Program-made: the position numbers and the translations under genes
DNA from: Streptomyces pyxinicus
GTDB taxonomy: Bacteria > Actinomycetota > Actinomycetes > Streptomycetales > Streptomycetaceae
Length of the DNA stretch: 64,000 nt
Assembly (NCBI RefSeq): GCF_024753135.1
Contig: NZ_JANUGP010000022.1
Span: 1 to 64,000 of the forward strand
Reading direction: 5' to 3'
Notes under the pieces: generated by a model
The model's input: the letters and a program-made list of their open reading frames with translations, nothing else
What the model was told of the DNA's origin: nothing
The model's database searches: none
Shown here: in pieces, positions 12,977 to 24,272 of the stretch
Position numbering within the stretch: the first letter of the stretch is position 1
Layout: the number at the start of each line of letters is the position of its first letter

Positions 12977-13000
12977 GTCAGTACTCCGCTTCCGCGCGGG

Positions 13001-13396
13001 TCACAGCGCCCGGAGGCCGTTGATCACGTCGCGCAGAATACTCTCGTCCGGCAGTTCCGCCGGGGGCACCGGACGCGTGACGTGGACGAGTTCCGCGTGC
13101 ACGAGATCGCCGATGAGGACGCGGACCACGCCGATGGGCAGGTCGAGTTCCGCCGCGAGCTCGGCGAGCGACTGCGGCGTGTCCCGGCACAGGCCGACGA
13201 TCTCCACGTGCTCCGGCGAGAGCGTGGGGTCCTTCTCGGGGTCGCCGGCGCCGGGCTCCGTGGTGACCACCGCGATGAGGTCGAGGCGGTGCTGGGCCGC
13301 GCTGGTGGTGCGGCCACGCGTCATGGCGTACGGGCGGACGACCGGTCCGGCCTCGTCGTCGAACCAGTGGTGTCTTCCCTGACCGTCTCCGCTCAT
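13001..13396 (-). CDS. cvnC: Conservon protein CvnC (DUF742)
   Basis: CvnC is the DUF742 member of the conservon, a small winged-helix-like protein thought to help assemble the sensor complex with CvnB and CvnD. It has 131 residues. After a polar N-terminus come VVRPYAMTRGRT, the family's typical lead-in, then a helical domain with CRDTPQSLAELAAELDLPIG and VVRVLIGDLVHAELVHV, where a helix-turn-helix-like fold is expected, and the closing DESILRDVINGLRAL. Nine bases separate it from the cvnB stop. The next gene, 24 bases on, is the oxoprolinase instead of the usual cvnD. Biochemical function of the family is poorly defined, so the role stated is family knowledge, not seen in the sequence. Confidence 0.92.
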   Translation of the reverse strand: MSGDGQGRHHWFDDEAGPVVRPYAMTRGRTTSAAQHRLDLIAVVTTEPGAGDPEKDPTLSPEHVEIVGLCRDTPQSLAELAAELDLPIGVVRVLIGDLVHAELVHVTRPVPPAELPDESILRDVINGLRAL

Positions 13397-13405
13397 GTCA
13401 TCCCA

Positions 13406-13840
13406 CTACCCGCCCGCGGGCACATCGGTGCGCGGGGCGGCACCCAGATGCACACCGACCCGCTTGACGAGGAGCGTCATCTCGTAGGCGACCTGACCGA
13501 CGTCGGAGTCGGCGTCGGACAGGACGGCGAGGCAGCTGCCGTCGCCGGCGGCGGTGACGAACAGGAAGGCGTCGTCCAGCTCGACCACCGTCTGCCGGAC
13601 GCTGCCCGCCTCGAAGTGGCGGCCCACGCCCTTGGCGAGGCTGTGGAAGCCGGAGGCGACGGCGGCGAGGTGCTCGCCGTCCTCCCTGGTCAGGTCCTTG
13701 GACACGCCGGTGGGCAGGCCGTCGCCGGACAGGACGACGGCCTTGCGGATGCTGGCGACCCGGTCCACGAGTTCGTCCAGCAGCCAGTTCAGCTCCCTCT
13801 TGTCGGTCGTCGCGTGGTCGGTCGTCTTCGGTGCGGTCAT
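13406..13840 (-). CDS. cvnB: Conservon Roadblock/LC7 protein CvnB
   Basis: A 144-residue Roadblock/LC7 domain protein, related to MglB and dynein light chains, which in such systems regulates the partner small GTPase (here CvnD). The domain begins at ELNWLLDELVDRVASIRKAVVLSGDG, with a five-stranded sheet implied by FLFVTAAGDGSCLAVLSD and the final VGQVAYEMTLLVKRVGVHL helix. It is cytosolic and membrane-associated through its partners. Its ATG overlaps the cvnA stop by four bases (ATGA), the standard conservon arrangement and a strong sign of translational coupling. Length and order A-B-C are ordinary for the family. Confidence 0.93.
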   Translation of the reverse strand: MTAPKTTDHATTDKRELNWLLDELVDRVASIRKAVVLSGDGLPTGVSKDLTREDGEHLAAVASGFHSLAKGVGRHFEAGSVRQTVVELDDAFLFVTAAGDGSCLAVLSDADSDVGQVAYEMTLLVKRVGVHLGAAPRTDVPAGG

Positions 13841-16674
13841 CGACCGTCCCCCTTGTTCGTTCCTGGTGCTGTGCCGTCACGGGCCTGGTCGCCCGCGGTG
13901 TTCTCCTCGCGGCCACGCTGCCAGCCGCGCTGGAGCGAGGCCATGCGGTTGCGGACCTCGTCGGCGTCGCGGTCGGCGGGCTGGGCCGCGCGCTCGGCAC
14001 GCCGGGCGGTGTCCTTCTTGAGCTGGGGTGCCAGGCTGGCCTGGCGGACCCGCCGGGGCAGTGCCGCCCCGCCGGGTTCCGGGGCGCTCTCCTCGGCGGG
14101 CGGGGTGGTCCCCGGCCCGGCCTGGGACGGGTCGCCGGTCTGCTTCCGCCGGTCGCCCGGGCCACCGGCGGCCGGTGCCTCGGGCCGGTTGCGCCGGGGC
14201 AGTGCCGGGGGCCCGGCCGGCTCGCCGCGCTCGCCCGCCGGGAGGCTCCCGGGCTCGGTCGCCGGGTCGGTGATCTCGGCGGGGCGCCGGGAGGCCGTGC
14301 CTCGGCGGCGGGAGGGCAGCGGGGCGAGCCCGTCGGTGTCGGCGCGACGCGGGCCGGTGGGAGCCCCCGGGTCGGGGTCCGGGCGCCGGGGGCGCTGGTC
14401 GGTGACGGGCTTGCCGTGCGAGCTGACCAGCTTGGGCGTCTGCCGCCTGGGCAGCGGCACCGGGCCCCGGTCGGCCGCGGGCTGGTCGCGCGGGCCCTCG
14501 CCGGGCAGGCCGGTGGTGCGGTCCCCGCCGCCGAGCGAGCGGCGGTGGCGGAAGAGCCCCCCGCGCTCGCTGTCCTCGTCGGCGAGGACACCGGGGAAGC
14601 CGTCGAGGGCGTCCAGGTCGACGGGAGCGTCCAGCTCGACCGGGCCGTCCAGTAGGGAGGTCGGCAGGGCCGGGAGCTGTGCCGGCGTCGTGGGCAGTCC
14701 GCCGGCACGGCCCGCGAGCTGTCCGGTTTCCCTGCCCGGGCGGTCCCGGTCGAGGCGGAAGCCGATGCCGTTGGTGTCGGGGACGTCTTCGGTCAACAGG
14801 GCGTCGGGGACGAAGACGACGGCGGTGGTGCCGCCGTAGGGCGAGGGCTGGAGGGAGACGCGGACGTTCTGGCGCTGGGCCAGGCGGCTGACCACGAACA
14901 GGCCGAGCCGGTCGGTGTCGGAGAGTTCGAACTCGGGGGTCTCGGCCAGCCGCAGGTTGGCGTCCAGAAGTGCCTCGGCCGTCATGCCGAGCCCGCGGTC
15001 GTGGATCTCCAGGGTGAAGCCGTTGGCGACCCGTTCGCCGAGGACCTGGACGGCGGTGTGCGGGGGCGAGAAGACCGTGGCGTTCTCCAGGAGTTCGGCC
15101 ACGAGGTGGGTGAGGTCGGCGACGGCGGACCCGGTGACGGCGGTGCGCGGCAGCCGGCGTACCTCGATGCGCTCGTAGTCCTCGACCTCGGCGACGGCGG
15201 CGCGGACGACGTCCATCAGCTGCACGGGCCGGCGCCACTGCCGGGAGGGCGCGGCACCGGAGAGGATCACCAAGCCCTCGGCGTGGCGGCGCATGCGGGT
15301 GGTGAGGTGGTCCAGGCGGAACAGGTCGGCGAGTTCGTCGGTGTCCTCGGTGCGGCGTTCCATGGTGTCGAGCAGGGTGAGCTGCTTGTGCAGCAGTACC
15401 TGGCTGCGGCGGGCGAGGTTGACGAAGACCTCGGCGACACCGGCCCGCAGTTCGGCCTGTTTGACGGCGGCTTCGACGGCGGCGCGCTGGAGGGTGTTGA
15501 GCGCCTGGCCCACCTCGCCGATCTCGTTCTTGTCGTACTCCAGGCGTGGCACTTCCGTCTCGACGTCGACCTGTTCGCCCGCGGACAGCCGGCGCATCAG
15601 ACCGGGCAGCCGGACGCCGGAGGCCTCGTGCGCCTCCAGGCGCAGCTGCCGCAGGTCGCGGATGAGGCCGCGGCCCACCCGGACGGAGAGGACGAGGGAG
15701 ACGAGGACGGCGATCAGACCGAGCAGGCCGGCCACGGCGGCCTGGGTGATGACGCGGAAGGCGACCGGGCGCATACGGTCGTGGAAGCGGTCTCCGGCCT
15801 GGTCGTCCAGGGTGCCGAGGTCGTCGAGGACACCGGCCGCGGCCGTGTCCCAGTTCTTGGCGGTGACGCCGTGGGGCGTGCCGGAGTCCGTGGCGATGAC
15901 GGCCCGTTCGGCCACGCGCAGGGGGGCGGTGGTGGCGTTCTTCCAGAAGCGTTCGTAGCGTTCGCGTTCGCCGGTGGGCAGCAGCGGCAGGTTGATGTCG
16001 TAGAGGACGGTGCGCTGGGCTGCCAGGTCGGAGATGTCGCGGGTCTCGTCGCGGGTGAGCCGGCCGACGACGAGGGAGGAGCCGAGGAGGGCGTCCTCGC
16101 GGGAGAGCAGTTCCCGGGCGCGGGCGATGTTCACCAGGGCGCGGGACTGCTGGTCCATGTCGACGTCGTCGATGCCGTCGAGGGCGGCGAGGAGTGTGTA
16201 GCAGGGGTCGACCAGGCGGTTGTAGAGGTCGAGGGCCTGGGCGCGGGTGACCGTGCCGTCCTCGACGCTGTGTCGTAGGGAGTCAAGGCCGTCGAAGGCG
16301 TCGAGGACGGCGGTCAGGTGTTCGGTGTCGCCCGGTCCCATGCCGTCCCGGACGGCGTGGTGCTTGGCGTTCCGGCGGACCTCCGCGATGGCCCGGTCGG
16401 TGGCGCCGCGGGTGCGGTGCAGCGCGAACAGGGCGTCGGCGGCGCGCGGGTCGGCGAGGTAGACGAGGCTCTGGCGGCGCTCCTGCTGGAGGACGCGGAC
16501 GGTGTCCTCGGTGGGGTCGCCGATGTGCCGCACGACGTCGGAGACCCGGAAGAGCCGCCCGGCCTCACGGCCGGTGAGTGCCGTGGCGAAACCCCAGATG
16601 GCGGTCAGGGACACCAGCGGCACGAGAAGCAGCGCCACGATCTTCCGGCGGATCGCCTTTCCGCGAAAGCGCAT
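13837..16674 (-). CDS. cvnA: Conservon sensor histidine-kinase-like protein CvnA
   Basis: CvnA is the membrane sensor of the conservon. In 945 residues it shows a first membrane helix (IVALLLVPLVSLTAIWGFA, about 12-30), an extracellular NIT-type nitrate/nitrite-sensor region (about 50-310) with VLQQERRQSLVYLADP, a second helix (ITQAAVAGLLGLIAVLVSLV, about 312-331), a HAMP-like linker, a dimerisation segment with RRSQVLLHKQLTLLD, and an HATPase domain with N-box ELLENATVFSPP and G-box DRGLGM. Residues beyond about 650 form a long Pro/Arg-rich, probably disordered tail with repeated LPRR motifs, ending near GGAALPRRVRQASLAPQL, typical of these kinases. No response regulator lies nearby, so output is presumably through CvnB-CvnD. 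A 7-bp stem hairpin lies 17-35 bases upstream of the start. Confidence 0.92.
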   Translation of the reverse strand: MRFRGKAIRRKIVALLLVPLVSLTAIWGFATALTGREAGRLFRVSDVVRHIGDPTEDTVRVLQQERRQSLVYLADPRAADALFALHRTRGATDRAIAEVRRNAKHHAVRDGMGPGDTEHLTAVLDAFDGLDSLRHSVEDGTVTRAQALDLYNRLVDPCYTLLAALDGIDDVDMDQQSRALVNIARARELLSREDALLGSSLVVGRLTRDETRDISDLAAQRTVLYDINLPLLPTGERERYERFWKNATTAPLRVAERAVIATDSGTPHGVTAKNWDTAAAGVLDDLGTLDDQAGDRFHDRMRPVAFRVITQAAVAGLLGLIAVLVSLVLSVRVGRGLIRDLRQLRLEAHEASGVRLPGLMRRLSAGEQVDVETEVPRLEYDKNEIGEVGQALNTLQRAAVEAAVKQAELRAGVAEVFVNLARRSQVLLHKQLTLLDTMERRTEDTDELADLFRLDHLTTRMRRHAEGLVILSGAAPSRQWRRPVQLMDVVRAAVAEVEDYERIEVRRLPRTAVTGSAVADLTHLVAELLENATVFSPPHTAVQVLGERVANGFTLEIHDRGLGMTAEALLDANLRLAETPEFELSDTDRLGLFVVSRLAQRQNVRVSLQPSPYGGTTAVVFVPDALLTEDVPDTNGIGFRLDRDRPGRETGQLAGRAGGLPTTPAQLPALPTSLLDGPVELDAPVDLDALDGFPGVLADEDSERGGLFRHRRSLGGGDRTTGLPGEGPRDQPAADRGPVPLPRRQTPKLVSSHGKPVTDQRPRRPDPDPGAPTGPRRADTDGLAPLPSRRRGTASRRPAEITDPATEPGSLPAGERGEPAGPPALPRRNRPEAPAAGGPGDRRKQTGDPSQAGPGTTPPAEESAPEPGGAALPRRVRQASLAPQLKKDTARRAERAAQPADRDADEVRNRMASLQRGWQRGREENTAGDQARDGTAPGTNKGDGR

Positions 16675-17093
16675 GGCCTCCCCCAGCTCGACCCCCGCCG
16701 GTCGGGGGTGTACATGTCGTCAACAAACGGCGCGAGCCTACTACCGCCGCACCGCTAACTCGAAGACGTGTCCGGAGGGTGAAACTCCGTTGCGGCGGCG
16801 AGACATGGCGAGTTGTCCGGGCATTGCGGGAGATTGCCACCGCGATTACGCGGGCCGCGTCGGGGGCACCTCGTCGGGATGCGTGAGCGGTTGGCCGGAT
16901 TCTTTCGCCGGATGGGGAATCTTCGCGTGATCTCGTTCGTCCTTGTCTATGGGAGATGGGGGCGGAATGGGACTCAGGTGCCGTATCCCGCATCTTGGCG
17001 GCGTAGAAGAGCGCAAGCCGGGCAGCCACTGGGGAGTCGGAGTCTTCGGACGCCGGGGCGAGGGGGCTGCCGGCGGTGGGGAGTGACACGGTG
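16675..17093. other. Divergent intergenic region, cvnA / membrane protein
   Basis: This 419-base gap between two divergent genes should hold both promoters, but I find no clear -35/-10 pair. The arms ACCCCCG (16691-16697) and CGGGGGT (16703-16709) form a hairpin in what would be the cvnA leader. The middle is less GC-rich than the flanking genes. No coding frame here has streptomycete-like third-position GC or a family match. Confidence 0.5.
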
Positions 17094-17624
17094 ATGGGGA
17101 CGGCGGAGCGGCGCGAGGCGCCCGAGGAGAGCGTGACCGGGCGGCCGGCAAAGCCGTGGGGCACGAAGACGCTGGATCGTGACATTCCGGCGGCCCGGCG
17201 CGGCGATGAGCACGACGGTGGGGAACCGCGCATGTCGCGGACGTTGTGGGTCGAGCAGCCCGCCCGCCGGCACCCGCTACCGGACCCGGTGCGGACGGCG
17301 GCGGTGCGGGCGGTCCTCGTCATCGCGGTGACGCTGATCCAGGCGATGGTGGCGTTCCTGTGCACGATGGCCGGGACCTGGCTGGCCTTCCCCATGGTGA
17401 TCAGCAGCGTCGCGAGCACGGTGGTGGCCACCTGGGCCGTGGTCGACGTCTGGGTGACCCGCCAGGTCTGGAACCAGCGGTACGGCGTGGTCTCCGAGCC
17501 GAGCAGCACGGCCCGGGCGCTGCGCCGGGAACGGCGCGCCCGCCGGCGCCTGGAGCGGCGGGCCCTGCGAGAGCAGGAGCGGATACGCAGGCGGGGCGGC
17601 ACCGGCCAGTTGTCGCATTCCTGA
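17094..17624 (+). CDS. Small integral membrane protein, 176 aa
   Basis: I do not recognise a characterised family. The protein has a polar N-terminal 60 residues, then two adjacent hydrophobic segments around AVLVIAVTLIQAMVAFLCTM and WLAFPMVISSVASTVVATWA, then a very basic C-terminal tail rich in Arg (RALRRERRARRRLERR). That arrangement suggests a two-pass protein with both ends in the cytoplasm. The start is uncertain: ATG 17094 and the adjoining GTG 17091 both lie downstream of GGGGAG, while ATG 17232 would still keep both membrane segments. It diverges from cvnA, so a link to the conservon is possible but unproven. It converges on the ferredoxin gene across a hairpin. Confidence 0.72.
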   Translation: MGTAERREAPEESVTGRPAKPWGTKTLDRDIPAARRGDEHDGGEPRMSRTLWVEQPARRHPLPDPVRTAAVRAVLVIAVTLIQAMVAFLCTMAGTWLAFPMVISSVASTVVATWAVVDVWVTRQVWNQRYGVVSEPSSTARALRRERRARRRLERRALREQERIRRRGGTGQLSHS

Positions 17625-17638
17625 CGACCGCCGGGCAC

Positions 17639-17663
17639 GTCTCCTCAGGGTGTCCGAGGAGAC
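17639..17663. terminator. Bidirectional hairpin terminator
   Basis: GTCTCCTC and GAGGAGAC pair perfectly over eight bases with a nine-base loop, in the 58-base gap between the convergent membrane-protein and ferredoxin genes. There is no long T-run, but position and symmetry fit a terminator used from both sides. Confidence 0.65.
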
Positions 17664-17682
17664 CCGCTCTCCCGCTGTGTGT

Positions 17683-18006
17683 TCATGCGGCCGTGCCCTC
17701 CTCCGCCGTGAGGTGGACGTGGATGATGCCGTCCTCGACCGTGACGCGGTGGGTACGCACGGGGCGGCGGGCCGGGAGACAGGCCGGTTCGCCGGTGCGC
17801 AGGTCGAAGGCGGCCGCGTGCAGCGGGCATTCGATCAGGCAGCCCTCCAGCCAGCCCTCGAAGAGGGAGGCGTCCTGGTGGGTGCAGGTGTCGTCGATGG
17901 CGTACAACTCGCCCTGCTCGGTGCGGAAGACGGCGATCGGCGGTGTGGTCTCGACGCGGACGGACTCACCCTCGGGAAGGTCTTCGAGACGGCAGACGGG
18001 TATCAC
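17683..18006 (-). CDS. Rieske [2Fe-2S] ferredoxin
   Basis: A 107-residue soluble electron carrier of the kind that feeds Rieske oxygenases (bacterial BedB/CarAc type). The cluster ligands are visible as CTH in DDTCTHQDAS and CPLH in CLIECPLHAAAF, two Cys and two His with the expected 16-18 residue spacing. The GTG at 18006 follows GAGAGGGG. A second GTG at 18030 has no comparable site. It is divergent from the IclR gene of the methylamine module, and the obvious client is the GbcA-like oxygenase 5 kb away. No flavin reductase gene is present in the window, so the electron path must be completed by a protein encoded elsewhere. The partnership is inferred from context. Confidence 0.88.
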   Translation of the reverse strand: MIPVCRLEDLPEGESVRVETTPPIAVFRTEQGELYAIDDTCTHQDASLFEGWLEGCLIECPLHAAAFDLRTGEPACLPARRPVRTHRVTVEDGIIHVHLTAEEGTAA

Positions 18007-18341
18007 GGGACCCCTCTCGGTCCGGGACACGGGGTCCGGGACCTGCTCGGTGCAGGCTTCAGGGATGCGGGTGGTGGCCGACCGGCTTCGGACGGCCCGG
18101 CCCGGCCCGCGGCGCTCTCACGGATCAGGCGGACCGCCCTCGGTCCGGATGATGCGGGACGGGCCGCGCGGGGCCGAGAGGTCCGCGCCCTTCCGGGATA
18201 CGGACGCTTCGGTAGCATGATGTTTCGCATGGCGCATGAGAGAGCGCTGTGCGCAACAGAATCCGGTCGGGACGACCGTCGCGTCAAGGGCTTCCCGTAG
18301 ATGCGGCCCGAACCGGGTCCACAGGTGGTGGGAGTTGAGCC
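18007..18341. other. Divergent regulatory region, ferredoxin / iclR
   Basis: A 335-base promoter region between divergent genes. TAGCAT at 18213-18218 could be a -10 element for the IclR gene, with TTCCGG 16 bases before it as a weak -35. GTGCGCAACAG at 18249-18259 recurs exactly at 19360-19370, just before the dehydrogenase gene, and is a candidate IclR-binding motif. The segment around 18222-18235 (TTTCGCATGGCGCATG) contains two near-copies of GCATG. No gene is evident. Confidence 0.5.
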
Positions 18342-19148
18342 ATGGCCCGCGCGAAGCAGTCCGACAGCGGTGAGCGGCAGAGCGGTCGCGGGGCGGCCAG
18401 CGCGGTGCAGTCGGTGGACCGTGCCGTGAGCGTGCTGGAGATCCTCGCCCGGCACGGCGAGGCGGGTGTCACCGAGATCGCCGAGGAGCTGGACGTGCAC
18501 AAGTCCACGGCGTTCCGGCTGCTCGGCGTTCTGGAGAGCCGCGGCCTGGTGGCCCAGGCCAAGGACCGCGGCAAGTACTACCTGGGGGCCGGTGTACTGC
18601 GTCTGGCGGGGGCGGCGGCAGTGCGGCTGGACATCTCCCAGGAGGGCGTCCCGGTCTGCCGTGAGGTCGCCGACGAGCTGGGCGAGACGGTCAACATCGC
18701 CGTGCTCGACGAGGACGCGGCGGTCAACATCATGCAGGCCCGCGGCACGGCGTCGGTCACCGCGCAGAACTGGCTGGGCCGGCGCACCCCGCTGCACGCG
18801 ACATCGAGCGGCAAGGTGCTGCTCGCGCACCTGTCACCCACCCTGCGCGAGGGCCTGCTGGCGCGGTCGCTGCCCCGGTTCACGGAGCGCACGGTCACCG
18901 GCGCGTCCATGCTCCGGGCCGAACTGGAGGCCGTGGTCGAGCAGGGGTACGGCGTCACGGTCGAGGAACTGGAGCTGGGACTCGCGGCGGTCGCGGCACC
19001 GGTGCACGCGCACGACGGGAAGGTGATCGCGGCGATCAGCGTGTCGGGCCCGGTGTACCGGCTGAACGCGGACCGGCTGCCGGAGGTGGCGAAGCGGACG
19101 GTGGCGGCGGGCGCCGAGCTGTCGCGCCGTATGGGATACGGCTTCTGA
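18342..19148 (+). CDS. IclR-family transcriptional regulator
   Basis: IclR proteins bind DNA through an N-terminal winged helix and sense small organic ligands with a C-terminal GAF-like domain. In these 268 residues the HTH spans about 26-85 (AVQSVDRAVSVLEILARHGE, then GVTEIAEELDVHKSTAFRLL). The effector domain follows, with RRTPLHATSSGKVLLAHLS, a family hallmark, and AAVAAPVHAHDGKVIAAISVSGP. The ATG follows GGGAG. It sits between the divergent ferredoxin gene and the co-directional dehydrogenase-oxidase-oxygenase-permease operon. An 11-base motif shared by its own leader and that operon's leader suggests it controls both. Whether it represses or activates, and its ligand (perhaps betaine or dimethylglycine), are not visible. 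Confidence 0.93.
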   Translation: MARAKQSDSGERQSGRGAASAVQSVDRAVSVLEILARHGEAGVTEIAEELDVHKSTAFRLLGVLESRGLVAQAKDRGKYYLGAGVLRLAGAAAVRLDISQEGVPVCREVADELGETVNIAVLDEDAAVNIMQARGTASVTAQNWLGRRTPLHATSSGKVLLAHLSPTLREGLLARSLPRFTERTVTGASMLRAELEAVVEQGYGVTVEELELGLAAVAAPVHAHDGKVIAAISVSGPVYRLNADRLPEVAKRTVAAGAELSRRMGYGF

Positions 19149-19292
19149 CGCGGAACAGGACGGCTGCTCCAGTCATCTGATCGCGGTACTCCAGAGGGCG
19201 CGAACCACGGCGCGAAACCGGTGACTTGGCGGCCCCGCACCGCCGCGTGTCCGACTTGTTTCGTCCGCCGGGCGTCTTTTGCCAAGGGTTAA

Positions 19293-21902
<2,610 letters not shown>

Positions 21903-21911
21903 GAGGCGTCC

Positions 21912-23081
21912 GTGTCACCGTCCTACGACGTCATCGTCATCGGCCTCGGCGGCATGGGCAGCGCCGCCGCCCACCACCTGTCCGCGCGCGGCGCCCGGGT
22001 GCTCGGTCTGGAGAAGTTCGGTCCCGTGCACGACCGGGGCTCCTCGCACGGCGGTTCGCGGATCACCCGGCAGTCGTACTTCGAGGACCCCGCCTACGTG
22101 CCGCTGCTGCTGCGCGCCTACGAGCTGTACGAGGACCTGGCGCGGGCCACCGGCCGGGAGATCGCGATCCTCGGCGGCGGGGTGATGGTCGGCCGGCCCG
22201 ACTCCCGTACCGTCGCCGGCTCGCTGCGCTCGGCCCGGCAGTGGGACCTGCCGCACGAGATGCTCGACGCCAAGGAGATCCGGCGCCGCTTCCCGACCCT
22301 CACCCCGGACGACGACGAGGTGGCGCTGTACGAGCGCAAGGCCGGCCTGCTGCGGCCCGAGAACACCGTCGCCGCGCACCTCCAGCTGGCCACCCGGCAG
22401 GGCGCCGAGCTGCGCTTCGAGGAACCGGTACTGCGCTGGGAGCCGTACCGGGACGGCGTGCGGGTGCACACCGCCGAGAACACCTGTACGGCCGCCCGGC
22501 TGGTGATCTGCCCCGGCGCCTGGGCGCCCGGGCTGCTCGCGGACCTCGGGGTGCCGTTCACGGTCGAGCGGCAGGTCATGTACTGGTTCCAGCCCCGGGG
22601 CGGCACCGGGCCGTTCGTGCCGGAGCGCCATCCGATCTACGTCTGGGAGGACGCGGCAGGCGTCCAGGTGTACGGCTTCCCGGCCATCGACGGGCCCGGG
22701 CTGGGCGCCAAGGTCGCCTTCTTCCGCAAGGGGCGGGCGACCACCCCGGAGACCATCGACCGGACCGTGCGCGAGGACGAGGTCCGGGACATGGCCGGCC
22801 ACGTGTCCCGGCACATCCCGGACCTGCCCGGCACCTTCCTGAAGGCCGCCACCTGCATGTACACCACCACCCCCGACGAGCACTTCGTGATCGCCCGGCA
22901 TCCGGACCACCCCGAGTCGGTGACCGTGGCCTGCGGGTTCTCCGGGCACGGCTTCAAGTTCGTGCCCGTGGTCGGCGAGATCCTGGCCGACCTGGCCCTG
23001 ACCGGCTCCACCGCGCATCCGATCGGCCTGTTCGACCCCGCCCGCCTCGCCGCCGCGCCCGCCGGAGGAGCCCGCCCGTGA
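21912..23081 (+). CDS. soxA: Monomeric sarcosine oxidase
   Basis: Monomeric sarcosine oxidase converts sarcosine to glycine, formaldehyde and hydrogen peroxide using covalent FAD. The 389 residues match the family length. The dinucleotide-binding motif [19 protein letters not shown] is at about 8-26, followed by [14 protein letters not shown]. The flavin-linking cysteine is Cys315 in [12 protein letters not shown], the same position and context as in the Bacillus enzyme. [18 protein letters not shown] closes the FAD site. N-methyltryptophan oxidase is a close relative and cannot be excluded, but the neighbours favour sarcosine. GTG 21912 lies behind AGGAGG, and the last bases overlap the oxygenase start (GTGA). 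Peroxide and formaldehyde by-products imply dependence on detoxification elsewhere. Confidence 0.9.
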   Translation: MSPSYDVIVIGLGGMGSAAAHHLSARGARVLGLEKFGPVHDRGSSHGGSRITRQSYFEDPAYVPLLLRAYELYEDLARATGREIAILGGGVMVGRPDSRTVAGSLRSARQWDLPHEMLDAKEIRRRFPTLTPDDDEVALYERKAGLLRPENTVAAHLQLATRQGAELRFEEPVLRWEPYRDGVRVHTAENTCTAARLVICPGAWAPGLLADLGVPFTVERQVMYWFQPRGGTGPFVPERHPIYVWEDAAGVQVYGFPAIDGPGLGAKVAFFRKGRATTPETIDRTVREDEVRDMAGHVSRHIPDLPGTFLKAATCMYTTTPDEHFVIARHPDHPESVTVACGFSGHGFKFVPVVGEILADLALTGSTAHPIGLFDPARLAAAPAGGARP

Positions 23082-24208
23082 CGACGACCCCGACCTCCCC
23101 GAGCCTCGTCGCGACCCTTCCGGGTCACTACTACACGGACCCCGAGGTCTTCCGGCGCGAGCAGGAGCTGCTGTTCGAGTCCCTGTGGTTCTGCGCGGTC
23201 CGCGTCGCCGACCTGGACCGGCCCGGCGCCTTCCGTACCGTGCAGGTGGGCCGGGAGAGCGTCCTCGTCACCCGCGCCCGCACCGGGGAGCTGCGCGCGT
23301 TCCTCAACGTGTGCCGGCACCGTGGAGCCCGCCTGTGCACGGAGGAGTCAGGCGCGGTACGGCGCTCCCTTCAATGCCCGTATCACGCGTGGACGTACGA
23401 CCTTGACGGCAGGTTGATCGCCGCGCCCAACTTGATCAAGATGCCGGACGTCGACCGGGTCGCGTACGGGTTGATCAAGGTGGCCCTGCGCGAGTGGCTC
23501 GGCTACGCCTGGGTGTGCCTCGCCGACGAACCGCCCTCCTTCGAGGAGACGGTGACGCACGCGGCCGTGGAGCGGCTCGGGGACGCGGCGGCGATCGAGC
23601 ACTACGGCACCGAGAGGCTGGCGCTCGGCCGGCGCGTCAGCTACGACGTGCGGGCCAACTGGAAGCTCATCGTCGAGAACTTCATGGAGTGCTACCACTG
23701 CGCCACGATCCACCCCGAACTCACCGAGATTTTGCCGGAGTTCGCCGAGGGCTTTGCCGCCCAGTACTACGTGGGCCACGGCGCGGAGTTCGGCGAGCGC
23801 ATCGCGGGGTTCACGGTGGACGGCAGCCCGGGCTTCGCCACGCTGCCCGAGGTGAGCGCCGAACAGGACCGCCGTTACTACGCCATCACGGTCAAGCCGA
23901 CGGTGTTCGTCAACCTGGTCCCCGACCACGTGATCCTGCACCGCATGTTCCCGCTGGCCGCGGACCGCACCGTCGTGGAGTGCGACTGGCTGTACGCGCC
24001 CGACGTGGTGGCGTCCGGCGCGGACGTGTCGAAGTCCGTGGAGCTGTTCCACCGCGTCAACGTCCAGGACTTCGAGGCGTGCGAGCGGACCCAGCCGGGT
24101 ATGTCCTCGCGGGCCTACCGCGGGGGCGGGGTGCTGGTGCCCAACGAGCACCACATCGGCCTCTTCCACGAGTGGCTGCTGCACCGGCTGGGCGACGACC
24201 GCGCCTGA
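23078..24208 (+). CDS. gbcA: Rieske oxygenase alpha subunit, glycine-betaine monooxygenase type
   Basis: Rieske non-haem iron oxygenases of the GbcA type remove a methyl group from glycine betaine by hydroxylation, giving dimethylglycine and formaldehyde. The 376-residue protein has the Rieske ligands CRHRGA (Cys79, His81) and CPYHAW, then the mononuclear iron site in [16 protein letters not shown], where two His belong to the facial triad. Length suits a single-component alpha subunit. GTG 23078 overlaps the soxA stop by four bases, so translation is coupled. A GbcB-like flavin/ferredoxin reductase is not in the operon, and the standalone Rieske ferredoxin at 17.7 kb may donate electrons. 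Stachydrine or carnitine demethylation are alternatives for this family, so the symbol rests on context. Confidence 0.82.
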   Translation: MTTTPTSPSLVATLPGHYYTDPEVFRREQELLFESLWFCAVRVADLDRPGAFRTVQVGRESVLVTRARTGELRAFLNVCRHRGARLCTEESGAVRRSLQCPYHAWTYDLDGRLIAAPNLIKMPDVDRVAYGLIKVALREWLGYAWVCLADEPPSFEETVTHAAVERLGDAAAIEHYGTERLALGRRVSYDVRANWKLIVENFMECYHCATIHPELTEILPEFAEGFAAQYYVGHGAEFGERIAGFTVDGSPGFATLPEVSAEQDRRYYAITVKPTVFVNLVPDHVILHRMFPLAADRTVVECDWLYAPDVVASGADVSKSVELFHRVNVQDFEACERTQPGMSSRAYRGGGVLVPNEHHIGLFHEWLLHRLGDDRA

Positions 24209-24272
24209 CCCCCGGGCCCGGCAGCCGCACCCCCTACGCCGCCCGTCTCCCCCAGTGCCGAGGAGCCCGCCG